64,000 nucleotides of DNA. Source: Colletes latitarsis. Lineage: Eukaryota; Arthropoda; Insecta; Hymenoptera; Colletidae. Under the pieces are notes generated by a model. It searched no databases. It was not told where the DNA came from and saw only the letters and a list, made by a program, of their open reading frames with translations. The translations under genes were made by a program, and so were the position numbers. The number at the start of each line of letters is the position of its first letter. Positions within the stretch are counted from its first letter, which is position 1. Where the stretch lies: assembly GCF_051014445.1 (NCBI RefSeq), contig NW_027488366.1, positions 11,426,001-11,490,000 of the forward strand, read 5' to 3'. Shown here in pieces: positions 38,851 to 53,700 of the stretch.

Positions 38851-41800
38851 CCAGGTATAATTGACTGTTACTGTGTGGTTCTAAATTACTACGTGAATCA
38901 AACCCGAAGAAACCCAGGATCTGACCAACAAGTATGCGAAGAAGGCAAAATCATGAGCCAGATGCGGGCATAACCCAGGCCTAACCCAGACCTAACCGGT
39001 CTTATCCTCTAAAATATTCTTCGAAACTAGGTTTAATTGTCTGGTTGAGTGTGGTACCCCATTACTACGTGATTCAAACCAGAGAAAACCAAGGATCTGG
39101 CAAACAAGAATGCGGAAAAGGCAAAATCATGAGGCAGATGCTGGCAAAACCCAGACCTAACCCAGACCTAACCGGTGTTACCGACTAAAATACTGACCGA
39201 ATCCTGGTTTAATTGACTGCTACTGTGTGGTACCACATTACTACGTGATTCAAATCCGGAAAAACCCAGGATCTGGCCAACAATTATGCGAAGAAGGCAA
39301 AATCATGCGCCAGATGCGGGCATAACCCAGACCTAACCCAGACCTAACCGGTTTTATCCTCTAAAATATGTATCGAACCCGGTTTAGTTGACTGCTTCGC
39401 TGTGGTACCACATTACTACGTGATTCAAACAGGAAAAAACCCAGGATCTGGCCAACAAGTGTGCAAATTAGGCAAAATCATGACCCAGATGCGGGAATAA
39501 CCTAGACCTAACCCAGACCTAGCCGGTTTTATCCTCGAAAATATCGATCGAAACCAAGTTTAATGGTCTGTTTCGCTGAGGTACCACATTACTACGTGAT
39601 TCAAACCAGAGAAAACCAAGGATCTGGCCAACAAGTGTGCAAATTAGGCAAAATCATGACCCAGATGCGGGCATAACCCTGACCTAACCCAGACCTAACC
39701 GGAGTTATCCTCTAAAATATTGATTGAAAGCAGGTTTAATGGACTGCTTCAGCGTGGTGCCACATTACTACGTGATTCAAACCCGAAAAAACCCAGGATC
39801 TGTCCAACAAGTATGCGAAGAAGGTAAAATCATGAGCCAGATGCGGGCATAACCCAGGCCTAACCCAGACCTAACCGGTTTTATCCTCTAAAATATGTAT
39901 CGAACCCGGTTTAGTTGACTGCTTCGCTGTGGTACCACATTACTACGTGATTCAAACAGGAAAAAACCCAGGATCTGGCCAACAAGTGTGCAAATTAGGC
40001 AAAATCATGACCCAGATGCGGGAATAACCTAGACCTAACCCAGACCTAGCCGGTTTTATCCTCGAAAATATCGATCGAAACCAAGTTTAATGGACTGTTT
40101 CGCTGAGGTACCACATTACTACGTGATTCAAACCAGAGAAAACCAAGGATCTGGCCAACAAGTAGGCCAAGAAGGCAAAACCATGAGCCAGATGCGGGCA
40201 TAACCCAGACCTAACCCAGACGTAACCGTTGTTATCCTCTAAAACATTGATCGAAACCAGGTTTTGTTGACTGTTTCGCTGTGGTACCACATTACTACGT
40301 GATTCAAACCAGAGAAAACCAAGGATCTGGCCAACAAGTATGCCAAGAAGGCAAAATCATGAGCCAGATGCGGGCATAACCCAGACCTAACCCAGACCTT
40401 ACCGGTGTTACCGACTAAAATACTGACCGAATCCAGGTTTAATTGGCTGTCTCAGTGAGGTACCACATTACTACGTGATTCAAACCAGAGAAAACCAAGG
40501 ATCTGGCAAACAAGTATGCGAAGAAGGCAAAATCATGTGCCAGATGCGGGCATAACCCAGACCTAACCGTTGTTATCCTCTAAAATGTGGATCGAAACCA
40601 GGTTTAATTGACTGTTTCAATGTGGTACCCCATTACTCCGTGATTTAAACCTGAGAAAACCATTGATATGGCAAACAAGAATGCGGAAAAGGCAAAATCA
40701 TGAGTCACATGCGGGCATAACCCAGACCTAACCCAGACCTAACCGGTGTTACCGACTAAAATACTGACCGAATCCAGGTTTAATTGACTGTTTCAGTGTG
40801 GTACCACTTTACTATATGATTCAAACCAGAGAAAACCTAGGATCTGGCCAACAAGTTTGCGAAGAAGGCAAAATCATGAGCCAGATGCGGGCATAACCCA
40901 GACCTAACACAGACCTAACCGGTGTTAACCTCAAAAATATTGATCGAAACCAAGTTTAATGGACTCTTTCAGTGTGGTACCACATTACTACGTGATACAA
41001 ACCCGAAAAAACACTGGATCTGGCCAACAAGTATGCGAATTAGGCAAAATCATGACCCAGATGCGGGAATAACCGAGACCTAACCCAGACCTAACCGGTT
41101 TTATCCTCGAAAATAATGATCGAAACCAAGTTTAATAGACTGTTTGAGTGTGGTACCACATTACTACGTGATTCAAACCAGAGAAAACCAAGGATCTGGC
41201 CATCAAGTATGCGAAGAAGTAAAAAATCATCAGCCAGATGCGGGCATAACCCAGACCTGACCCAGACCTAACCGGTGTTATCCTCTAAAATATTGATCGA
41301 AACCAGGTTTTATTGTCTGCTTCAGTGTGGTACCACATTACTACGTGATTCAAACGAGAGAAAACCAAGGATCTGGCCAACAAGAATGCGGAATAGGCAA
41401 AATCGTGAACCAGATGCTGGCATAACCCAGACCTAACGCAGACATAACCGGTTTTATCCTCTAAAATATTAATCGAAACCAGGTTTAATTGACTGCTTCA
41501 GTGTGGTACCACATTACTACGTGATTCAAACCAGAGAAAACCAAGGACCTGGCCAACGATAATGCGGAATAGGCAAAATCGTGAGCCAGATGCGGGCATA
41601 ACCCAGACCTAACCCAGCCCTAACCGGTGTTACCGACTAAAATACTGACCGAAACCAGGTTTAATTCACTGTTACTTCGTGGTACCACAATACTACGTGA
41701 TTCAAACCCGAAAAAACCCAGGTTCTGGCCAACAAGTATCCGAAGAAGGCAAAATCATGAGCCAGATGTGGACATAACCCAGGCCTAACCCAGACCTAAC

Positions 41801-44800
41801 CCGTTTTATCCTCTGAAATATTGATCGAAACCAGGTTTAATTGTCTGTTTCAGTGTGGGACCCCATTACTACGTGATTCAAACCAGAGAAAACCAAGGAT
41901 CTGGCAAACAAGAATGCGGAAAAGGCAAAATCATGACGCAAATGCGGGCATAACCCAGACCTAACCCAGACCCAACCGGTGTTACCGACTAAAATACTGA
42001 CCGCATCCTGGTTTAACTGACTGTTACTGTGTGGTACCACATTACTACGTGATTCATATCCGGAAAACCCCAGGATCTGGCCAACAAGTATGCGAAAAAG
42101 GCAAAATCATGCGCCAGATGCGGGCATAACCCAGACCTAACCCAGACCTAACCGGTTTTATCCTCTAAAATATTGATCGAAACCAGGTTTAATTGTCTGT
42201 TTCAGTGTGGTACCACATTACTACGTGATACAAACCCGAAAAACACTGGATCTGGCCAACAAGTATGCGAATTAGGCAAAATCATGACCCAGATGTGGGA
42301 ATAACCGAGACCTAACCCAGACCTAACCGGTTTTATCCTCGAAAATAGTGATCGAAACCAAGTTTAATAGACTGTTTGAGTGTGGTACCACATTACCACG
42401 TGATTCAAACCAGAGAGAACCAAGGATCTGGCCAACAAGTATGCGAAGAAGGCAAAATCATCAGCCAGATGCGGGCATAACCCAGACCTAACCCAGACCT
42501 TACCGGTGTTACCGACTAAAATACTGACCGAATCCAGGTTTAATTGTCTGTTTCAGTGTGGTACCACAATACTACGTGATTCAAACCCGAAAAAACACAG
42601 GATCTGGCCAACAAGTATGCGGAATATGCAAAATCATGAGGCAGATGCGGGCATTACCCAGACCTAACCCAGACCTAACCGGTGTTACCGACCAAAACGC
42701 TGGCCGAATCCAGGTTTAAATGACTGATACTGTGTGGTACCACATTACTACATGATTCAAACCCGAAAAAACCCACAATCAGGCCAACAAGTATGCGAAG
42801 AAGACAAAATCATGCGCCAGATGCGGGCATAACCCAGACCTAACCGTTGTTATCCTCTAAAATGTGGATCGAAAACAGGTTTAATTGACTGTTTCAGTGT
42901 GGTACCCCATTACTCCGTGATTCAAACCAGAGAAAACCAAGGATCTGGCCAACAAGAATGCGGACAAGGCAAAATCATGAGCCAGATGCGGGTATAACCC
43001 AGACGTAACCCAGACCTATCCGGTGTTACCGACTAAAATACTGACCGAATCCAGCTTTAATTGTTGTTACTGTGTGGCACCACATTACTACGTGATCCAA
43101 ACCCGAAGAAACCCAGGACCTGTCCAACAAGTATGCGAAGTAGGCAAAATCATGAGCCAGATGCGGGCATAACCCAGACCTAACCCAGACCTAACCGGTG
43201 TTATCCTCTGAAATATTGATCGAAACCAGGTTTAATTGACTGTTTCAATGTGGTGCCACATTACTACGTGATTCAAACCCGAAAAAACCCAGGAACTGGC
43301 CAACAAGTATGCGCAGAAGGCAAAATCATGAGCCAGATGCGGGCATAACCCAGACCTAACCCAGACCTAACCGGTGTTATCCTCTAAAATATTGATCGAA
43401 ACCAGGTACAATTGTCTGTTTCAGTGTGGTACCACATTACTACGTGATTCAAACCAGAGAAAACCAAGGATCTGGACAACAAGAATGCGGAATAGGCAAA
43501 ATCGTGAGCCAGATGCGGGCATAACCCAGACCTAACCCAGTCCTAACCGGTGTTACCGACTAAAATACTGACCGAATCCAGCTTTAATTGACTGTTACAG
43601 TGTGGCGCCACATTACTACGTGATTCAAACCCGAAAAAACCCAGGACCTCTCCAACAAGTATGCGAAGTAGGCAAAATCATGAGTCAGATGCGGGCATAA
43701 ACCAGACCTAACCCAGACCTAACCGGTTTTATCCTGTAAAATATTGATCGAAACCAGGTTTAATTGTCTGTTTCAGTGTGGTACCACATTACTACGTGAT
43801 TCAAACCAGAGAAAACCAAGGATCTGGCCAACAAGAATGCGGAAAGGGCAAAATCATGAGCCAGATACGGGCATAACCCAGACCTATCCCAGACCTAACC
43901 GGTGTTATCCTCTAAAATATTGATCGAAACCAGGTACAATTGTCTGTTTCAGTGTGGTACCACATTACTACGTGATTCAAACCAGAGAAAAAAGGATCTG
44001 GCCAACAAGAATGCGGACAAGGTAAAATCATGAGCCAGATGCTGGCATAACCCGGACCTAACCCAGAGCTAACCGGTTTTATGCTCTAAAATATTGATCG
44101 AAAACAAGTTTAATTGTCTGTTTCAGTGTGGTACCACATTACTACGTGATTCAAACCAGAGAAAACCATGGATCTGGTCAACAGGAATGCGGAAAATGCT
44201 AAATCATGAGCCAGATGTGGACATAACCCATACCTAACGCAGACCTAACCGGTTTTATCCTCTAAAATATTGATCGAAACCAGGTTTAACTGACTGTTTC
44301 GGTGTGGTGCCACATTACTACGTGATTCAAACCAGAGAAAACGAAGGATCTGGACAACAAGAATGCGGAATATGCAAAATCGTGAGCCAGATGCGGGCAT
44401 AACCCAGACCTAACCCAGTCCTAACCGGTGTTACCGACTAAAATACTGACCGAATCCAGGTATAATTGACTGTTACTGGGAGGTTCCAAATTACTACGTG
44501 ATTCAAACAGGAAAAACCCCAGGATCTGGCCAACAAGTATGCGAAGAAGGCAAAATCATGAGCGAGATGCGGGCATAACCCAGACCTAACCCAGACCAAA
44601 CCGGTGTTATCCTCTAAAATATTGATCGAAACCAGGTTTAATTAGCTGTTTCAGTGTGGTACCACATTACTACGTGATTCAAACCCGAAAAAACACGCGA
44701 TCTGGCCAACAAGTATGGGAAGAAGGCAAAATCATGAGTCAGATGCGGGCATAAGCCAGACCTAACCCAGACCTATCCGTTGTTACAGACTGAAATACTG

Positions 44801-47800
44801 ACCGAGTCCAGCTTTAATTGACTGTTACTGTGTGGCACCACATTCCAACGTGATTCAAACCCGAAAAAACCCAGGACCTGTCCAACAAGTATGCGAAGTA
44901 GGCAAAATAATGACCCAGATGCGGGAATAACCTAGACCTAGCCCAGGCCTAACCGGTTTTATCCTCGAAAATATTGATCGAAACCAAGTTTAATGGACTG
45001 TTTCGCTGTGGTACCACATTACTACGTGATTCAAACCAGAGAAAACCAAGGATCTGGCCAACAAGTATGCGAAGAAGGCAAAATCATCAGCCAGATGAGG
45101 GCATAACCCAGACCTAACCCAGACCTTACCGGTGTTACCGACTAAAATACTGACCGAATCCAGGTTTAATTGGCTGTCTCAGTGTGGTACCACATTACTA
45201 CGTGATTCAAACCACAGAAAACCAAGGATCTGGCCAACAAGTATGCGGAAAAGTCAAAATCATGAGCCAGATGCGGGCATAACCCAGACCTGACCCAGAC
45301 CTAACCGGTGTTATCCTCTAAAATACTAACCGAATCCAGGCTTAATTGACTGTAACTGTTTGGTACCACGTTACTACGTGGTTCAAACCAGAAAAAACAC
45401 GGGATCTTGCCAACAAGCATGCGAAAAAGGCAAAATCATGCGCCAGATGCGGGCATAACCCAGACCTAACCGTTGTTATCCTCTAAAATGTGGATCGAAA
45501 CCAGGTTTAATTGTCTGTTTCAGGGTGGTACCACATTACTACGTGATACAAACCCGAAAAAACACTGGATCTGGCCAACAAGTATGCGAATTAGGCAAAA
45601 TCATGACCCAGATGCGGGAATAACCGAGACCTAACCCAGACCTAACCGGTTTTATCCTCGAAAATAATGATCGAAACCAAGTTTAATAGACTGTTTGAGT
45701 GTGGTACCGTATTACTACGTGATTCAAACCAGAGAAAACCAAGGATCTGGCCAACAAGTATGCGAAGAAGGCAAAATCATCAGCCAGATGCGGGCATAAC
45801 CCAGACCTAACCCAGACCTAACCGGTGTTATCCTCTAAAATATTGATCGAAACCAGGTTTTATTGTCTGTTACTGTGTGGCACCACATTCCAACGTGATT
45901 CAAACCCGAAAAAACCCAGGACCTGTCCAACAAGTATGCGAAGTAGGCAAAATAATGACCCAGATGCGGGAATAACCTAGACCTAGCCCGGGCCTAACCG
46001 GTTTTATCCTCGAAAATATTAATCGAAACCAGGTTTAATTGACTGTTTCAGTGTGGTACCACATTACTACGTGATTCAAACCAGAGAAAACCAAGGATCT
46101 GGCCAACAATAATGCGGAATATGCAAACTCGTGAGCCAGATGCGGGCATAACCCAGACCTAACCCAGCCCTAACCGGTGTTACCGACTAAAATACTGACC
46201 GAAACCAGATTTAATTCACTGTTACTTCGTGATAGCACATTACTACGTGATTCAAACCCGAAAAAACCCAGGTTCTGGCCAACAAGTAACCGTAGAAGGC
46301 AAAATCATGAGCCAGATGTGGACATAACCCAGGCCTAACCCAGACCTAACAGGTTTTATCCTCTGAAATATTGATCGAAACCAGGTTTAATTGTCTGTTT
46401 CAGTGTCGGACCCCATTACTACGTGATTCAAACCAGAGAAAACCAAGGATCTGGCAAACAAGAATGCGGAAAAGGCAAAATCATGAGGCAGATGCGGGCA
46501 TAACCCAGACCTAACCCAGGCCCAACCGGTGTTACCGACTAAAATACTGACCGAATCCTGGTTTAACTGACTGTTACTGTGTGGTACCACATTACTACGT
46601 GATTCAAATCCGGAAAAACCCAGGATCTGGCCATCAAGTATGCGAAAAAGGCAAAATCATGCGCCAGATGCGGGCATAACCCAGACCTAACCCAGACCTA
46701 ACCGGTTTTATCCTCTAAAATATTGGTCGAAACCAGGTTTAATTGTCTGTTTCAGTGTGGTACCACATTACTACGTGATACAAACCCGAAAAAACACTGG
46801 ATCTGGCCAACAAGTATGCGAATTAGGCAAAATCATGACCCAGATGCGGGAATAACCGAGACCTAACCCAGACCTAACCGGTTTTATCCTCGAAAATAAT
46901 GATCGAAACCAAGTTTAATAGACTGTTTGAGTGTGGTACCACATTACTACGTGATTCAAACCAGAGAAAACCAAGGATCTGGCCAACAAGTATGCGAAGA
47001 AGGCAAAATCATCAGCCAGATGCGGGCATAACCCAGACCTAACCCAGACATTACCGGTGTTACCGACTAAAATACTGACCGAATCCAGGTTTAATTGGCT
47101 GTCTCAGTGTGGTACCACATTACTACGTGATTTAAACCAGAGAAAACCAAGGATCTGGCCAACAAGTGTGCGGAAAAGGCAAAATCATGAGCCAGATGCG
47201 GGCATAACCCAGACCTGACCCAGACCTAACCGGTGTTATCCTCTAAAATACTAACCGAATCCAGGCTTAATTGACTGTAACTGTTTGGTACCACGTTTGG
47301 TACTACGTGATCCAAACCCGAAGAAACCCAGGCCCTGTCCAACAAGTATGCGAAGTAGGCAAAATCATGAGCCAGATGTGGGCATAACCCAGACCTTTTC
47401 CAGACGTAACCGCTGTTATCCTCTATAATAGTGATCGAAACCAGGTTTAGTTGACTGTTTCGCTGTGGTAGCACATTACTACCTGATTCAAACCGGAAAA
47501 ACCCCAGGATCTGTCCAACAAGTATGCGAAGGAGGTAAAATCATGAGTCAGAGGGGGGCATATCCCAGACCTAACCCAGGCCTAACCGGTGTTACCGTCT
47601 GAAATACTGACCGAATCCAGGTATAATTGACTGTTACTGGGTGGTTCCAAATTACTACGTGATTCAAACCCGAAAAAACCCACAATCAGGCCAACAAGTA
47701 TGCGAAGAAGGCAAAATCATGCGCCAGATGCGGGCATAACCCAGACCTAACCGTTGTTATCCTCTAAAATGTGGATCGAAACCAGGTTTAATTGACTGTT

Positions 47801-50193
47801 TCAGTGTGGTACCCCATTACTCCGTGATTCAAACCAGAGAAAACCAAGGATCTGGCCAACAAGAATGCGGACAAGGCAAAATCATGAGCCAGATGCGGGT
47901 ATAACCCAGACCTAACCCAGATCTAACCGGTGTTACCCTGTAAAATATTGATCCAACCAGTTTTAGTAGACTGTTTCGCTGTGGTACCCCATTACTACGT
48001 GATTCGAACCAGAGACAACCATTGATCTGGCAAACAAGAATGCGGAAAAGGCAAAATCATGAGGCAGATGCGGGCATTACCAAGACCTAACCGGTGTTAC
48101 CGACCAAAATGCTGGCCGAATCCAGGTTTAATTGACTGATACTGTGTGGTCCCACATTACTACATGATTCAAATCCGAAAAAACCCTCAATCAGGCCAAC
48201 AAGTATGCGAAGAAGGCAAAATCATGCGCCAGATGCGGGCATAACCCAGACCTAACCGTTGTTATCCCCTAAAATGTGGATCGAAACCAGGTTTAATTGA
48301 CTGTTTCAGTGTGGTACCCCATTACTCCGTGATTCAAACCAGAGAAAACCAAGGATCTGGCCAACAAGAATGCGGACAAGGCAAAATCATGAGCCAGATG
48401 CGGGTATAACCCAGACGTAACCCAGACCTATCCGGTGTTACCGACTAAAATACTGACCGAATCCAGCTTTAATTGACTGTTACTGTGTGGCACCACATTA
48501 CTACGTGATCCAAACCCGAGGAAACCCAGGACCTGTCCAACAAGTATGCGAAGTAGGCAAAATCATGAGCCAGATGCGGGCATAACCCAGACCTAACCCA
48601 GACCTAACCGGTTTTATCCTCTAAAATATTGATCGAAACCAGGTTTAATTGACTGTTTCAATGTGGTGCCACATTACTACGTGATTCAAACCCGAAAAAA
48701 CCCAGGAACTGGCCAACAAGTATGCGCAGAAGGCAAAGTCATGAGCCAGATGCGGGCATAACCCAGGCCTAACCGAGACCTAACCGGTTTTATCCTGTAA
48801 AATATTCATCGAAACCAGGTTTAATTGTCTGTTTCAGTGTGGTACCACATTACTACGTGATTCAAACCCTAAAAAACACAGGATCTGGCCAACAAGTATG
48901 CGAAGAAGGCAAAATCATGAGCGAGATGCGGGCATAACCCAGACCTAACCCAGACCTAACCGGTGTTATGCTATGAAATATTGATCGAACCCAGGTTTAA
49001 TTGTCTGTTTCAGTGTGGTACCACATTATTACGTGATTCAAACCAGAGAAAACCAAGGATCTGGCCAACAAGTATGCGGAAAAGGCAAAATCATGAGCCA
49101 GATGCGGGCATAACCCAGACCTATCCCAGATCTAACCGGTGTTACCCTGTAAAATATTGATCGAACCCGGTTAAGTTGACTGCTTCGCTGTGGTACAACA
49201 TTACTACGTGATTCAAACCCTAAAAAACACAGGATCTGGCCAACAAGTATGCGAAGAAGGTAAAATCATGAGCCAGATGCGGGCATAACCCAGGCCTAAC
49301 CCAGACCTAACCGGTTTTATCCTCTAAAATACTCATCGAAACCAGGTTTAATTGACTGTTTCACTGTGGTACCACATTATTACGTGATTCAAACCAGAGA
49401 AAACCAAGGATCTGGCCAACAAGTATGCGGAAAAGGCAAAATCATGAGCCAGATGCGGGCATAACCCAGACCTATCCCAGATCTAACCGGTGTTACCCTG
49501 TAAAATATTGATCGAACCCGGTTTAGTTAACTGCTTCGCTGTGGTACCACATTACTACGTGATTCAAACCCCAAAAACACAGGATCTGGCCAACAAGTGT
49601 GCGAATTGGGCAAAATCATGACCCAGATGCGGGAATAACCTAGAACTAACCCAGACCTAAACGGTTTTATCCTCGAAAATATTGATCGAAACCAAGTTTA
49701 CTGGACTGTTTCGCTGTGGTACCACATTACTACGTGATTCAAACCAGAGAAAACCAAGGATCTGGCCAACAAGTATGCCAAGAAGGCAAAATCATGAGCC
49801 AGATGCGGGCATAACCCAGATCTAACCCAGACCTTACCGGTGTTTCCAACTAAAATACTGACCGAATCCAGGTTTAATTGGCTGTCTCAGTGTGGTACCA
49901 CATTACTACGTGATTCAAACCAGAGAAAACCAAGGATCTGGCCTACAAGTATGCGGAAAAGGCAAAATCATGAGCCAGATGCGGGCATAACCCAGACCTA
50001 ACCAAGACCTAACCGGTGTTATCCACTAAAATATTGATCGAAACCAGGTTTTATTGTCTGTTTCAGTGTGGTACCACATTACTACCTGATTCAAACAAGA
50101 GAAAACCGAGGTTCTGACCAACAGGAATGCGAAAAAGGCAAAATCATGAGCCAGATGCGGGCATAACCCAGACCTAACCCAGACCTAACCGGT
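38851..50193 (+). repeat. Mosaic satellite segment with 527, 4,550 and 5,412 bp duplications
   Basis: About 64 subfamily 1 monomers lie here. Duplicated pairs are 39,361-39,620 with 39,888-40,147 (offset 527, three monomers), 41,470-42,545 with 46,020-47,095 (offset 4,550) and 42,690-43,320 with 48,102-48,735 (offset 5,412). The lineage with GCGAATTAGGCAAAATCATG is scattered near 41,035, 42,266, 45,588 and 46,818. Small private indels include four extra bases in ACGTTTGGTACTACG near 47,293 and two-base losses near 43,063 and 43,992. No gene or RNA feature is visible. Confidence 0.8.
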
Positions 50194-51427
50194 GTTATCC
50201 TCTAAAGTATTGATCGAAACCAGGTTTAATTGACTGTTTCAGCGTGGTACCACATTACTACGTGATACAATCCAGAAACAGCCCAGGATCTAGCCATGAA
50301 GGATGAGAAATATGGGAAAGTATGAGCCTGATGAGGGCAAATCCTAGTTCTAACCCAGACCTAACATGCGTTATCCTGTAAAATATTGATCGAAACCTGG
50401 TTTAATCGACTGTCTCAGAGTGGTACCACATTACTATGTGATCCAAACCAGAAAATATCCCAGGATCTGTTCAACGAGTATGTGAAGTGTGCGAAAGTAT
50501 GAGTCTGATGAGGTCAAATCCCAGACCTATCCCAGACCTAACTTGCGTTATCCTCTAAAATATTGATCGAAACCAGGTTTAGTCGACTGTTTCAGTGTGG
50601 TACCACATTACTACGTGATCCAAACCAGAAAAAACCCAGGATTCGTTCAACAAGTATGTGAAGAATGCGAAAGTATGTGTCTGTTGAGTGAAAATCCCAG
50701 ACCTAACCTAGACCTAACATGCGTTATCCTCTAAAATATTGATCCAAACCAGGTTTAATGGACTCTTTCAGTGTGGTACCACACTACTACGTGATCCAAA
50801 CCAGAAAAAACCCAGGATCTGTTCAACAAGTATGTGAAAAACGCGAAATTATGAGCCTGATGAGGGCAAATCCCAGACCTAACTTGCGTTGTCCTCTAAG
50901 ATATTGATGGAAACCAGGTTTAATTGACTGTTTCAGTGTTGTACTTCAATACTACGTGATGCGATCCAGAAAAAGCCCAGGATCTAGCCATCAAGTATGA
51001 GAAATATGCGAAAGAATGAGCCTGATGAGAGCAAATCCAAGACCTAACCTAGACCTAACATGAATTATTCTCTAAAATATTGATCGAAACCAGGTTTAAT
51101 TGACTGTTTCAGTGTTGTACTTCATTACTACGTGATGCAATCCAGAAAAAGCTCAGGATCTAGCCATCCAGTATGGGAAATATGCGAAAGTATGAGCCTG
51201 ATGAGGGCAAATCCTAGACCTAACCCAGACCTAACATGCGTTATCCTCTAAAATATTTATCAATACCAGGTTTAATTGAATGTTTCAGTGTGGTACCACA
51301 TTACTACGTGACCCAAACCAGAAAAAACCCAGGATCTGTTCAACAAGTATGTGAAAAACGCGAAAGTATGAGCCTGATGAGGGCAAATCCCAGACCTATC
51401 CCAGACGTAACTTGCGTTATCCTCTAA
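50194..51427 (+). repeat. Subfamily 2 block C, copy 1 (9,311 bp offset pair)
   Basis: The block matches 59,505-60,738 at an offset of exactly 9,311 bases. Private variants such as CTCTAAAGTATTGATCG at the left edge and ATCCTAGTTCTAACCC near 50,331 support this. Its right half (50,690-51,427) also matches 53,848-54,585 at 3,158 bases, giving three copies of that part. The left edge coincides with the switch from subfamily 1. Confidence 0.85.
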
Positions 51428-51829
51428 TATATTGATCGAAACCAGGTTTAATTAACTGTTTCAGCGTGGTACCACATTACTACGTGATAAAATCCAGAAA
51501 CAGTCCAGGATCTAGCCATGAAGTATGAGCAATATGCGAAAGTATGAGCCTGATGAGGGCAAATCCTAGACCTAACCCAGACCTAACATGCGTTATCCTC
51601 TAAAATATTTATCAAGACCAGGTTTAATTGATTGTTTCAGCGTGGTACCACATTACTACGTGATAAAATCCAGAAACAGCCCAGGATCTAGCCATGAAGT
51701 ATGAGTAATATGCGAAAGAATGAGCCTGATGAGAGTAAATCCCAGACCTAACCTAGACCTAACATGAATCATTCTCTAAAATATTGGTCGAAACCAGGTT
51801 TAATTGACTGTTTCAGTGTGGTCCCACAT

Positions 51830-53005
51830 TACAACGTGATCCAAACCAGAAAAAACCCAGGATCCGTTTAACAAGTATGTGGAGAATGCGAAAGTATGAG
51901 TCTGATGAGTGAAAATCCCAGACCTAACCTAGACCTAACATGCGTTATCCTCTAAAATATTGATGGAAACCTGGTTTAATTGACTGTTTCAGTGTTGTAC
52001 TTCATTACTACGTGATGCGATCCAGAAAAAGCCCAGGATCTAGCCATAAAGTATGAGAAATATGCGAAAGAATGAGCCTGATGAGAGCAAATCCCAGACC
52101 TAAACCAGACCTAACATGCGTTATCCTCAAAAATATTGATCGAAACCTGGCTTAATCGACTGTTTCAGTGTGGTACCACACTACTATGTGATCCAAACCA
52201 GAAAATAACCCAGGATCAGTTCAACGAGTATGTGAAGTGTGCGAAAGTATGAGTCTGATTAGGGCAAATCCCAGACCTACCCCAGACCTAACATGCGCTA
52301 TCCTCTAAAATATTTATCAAGACCCGGTGTAATTGATTGTTTCAGTGTGGTCCCACATTACTACGTGATCCTATCCAGAAAATGCCCAGGATCTAGCCAT
52401 CAAGTATGAGTAATATGCGAAAGAATGAGCCTGATGTGAGTAAATCCCAGACCTAACCTAGACCTAACATGAATCATTCTCTAAAATATTGATCGAAACC
52501 AGGTTTAATTGACTGTTTCAGTGTGGTCCCACATTACTACGTGATCCAAACCAGAAAAAACCCAGGATCCGTTCAACAAGTATGTGAAGAATGCGAAAGT
52601 ATGAGTCTGATGAGGGCAAATCTTAGACCTAACCTTGACCTAACATGCGCTATCCTCTAAAATATTTATCCAGACCAGGTTTCATTGAATGTTTCAGTGT
52701 GGTACCACTTTACTATGTGATCCAATCCAGAAATAGCCCAGCATCTAGCCATGAAGTATGACAAATATGCGAAAGTAAGAGCCTGATGAGGGCAAATCCT
52801 AGACCTATCCCAGACCTAACTTGCGTTATCCTCTAAAGTATTGATCGAAACCAGGTTTAATTGACTGTTTCAGCGTGGTACCACATCACTACGTGATACA
52901 ATCCAGAAACAGCCCAGGATCTAGCCATGAAGGATGAGAAATATGGGAAAGTATGAGCCTGATGAGGGCAAATCCTAGACCTAACCCAGACCTAACATGC
53001 GTTAT
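51830..53005 (+). repeat. Subfamily 2 block D, copy 1 (6,680 bp offset pair)
   Basis: The block matches 58,510-59,685 at an offset of 6,680 bases. Markers are the GACCCGGTGTAATTG monomer at 52,321 and 59,001 and the CCCAGCATCTAGCC monomer near 52,737 and 59,417. The match fades near 53,008, where this copy turns to a CTCTAATATATTTATC monomer. Confidence 0.85.
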
Positions 53006-53700
53006 CCTCTAATATATTTATCAAGACCAGGTTTAATTGATTGTTTCAGCGTGGTCCCGCATTACTACGTGATACAATCCTGAAACAGCCCAGGATCTAG
53101 CCATGAAGTATGAGAAATATGCGAAAGTATGAGCCTGATGAGGGCAAATCCTAGACCTATCCCAGACCTAACTTGCGTTATCCTCTAATATATTGATCGA
53201 AACCAGGTTTAATTGACTGTTTCAGCGTGGTACCACATTACTACGTGATAAAATCCAGAAACAGTCCAGGATCTAGCCATGAAGTATGAGCAATATGCGA
53301 AAGTATGAGCCTGATGAGGGCAAATCCTAGACCTAACCCAGACCTAACATGCGTTATCCTCTAAAATATTTATCAAGACCAGGTTTAATTGATTGTTTCA
53401 GTGTGGTCCCACATTACTACGTGATCCAGAACAGAAAAAACCCAGGGTCTGTTCTACATGTATGAGAAATATGCGAAAGAATGAGCCTGATGAGAGCAAA
53501 TCCCAGACCTAACCTAGACCTAACATGAATTATTCTCTAAAATATTGATCGAAACCAGGTTTAATTGACTGTTTCAGTGTGGTCCCACATTACTACGTGA
53601 TCCAAACCGGAAAAACCCCAGGATCCGTTCAAGAAGTATGTGAAGAATGCGAAAGTATGAGTCTGATGAGTGAAAATCCCAGGCCTAACCTAGACCTAAC
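53000..53700 (+). repeat. Subfamily 2 block E, copy 1 (1,573 bp offset pair)
   Basis: The block matches about 54,573-55,273 at an offset of 1,573 bases (nine monomers less one 11-mer). The rare GTGATCCAGAACAG monomer at 53,421 and 54,994 is the clearest marker. The second copy directly follows the 53,848-54,585 copy of block C. Confidence 0.8.
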
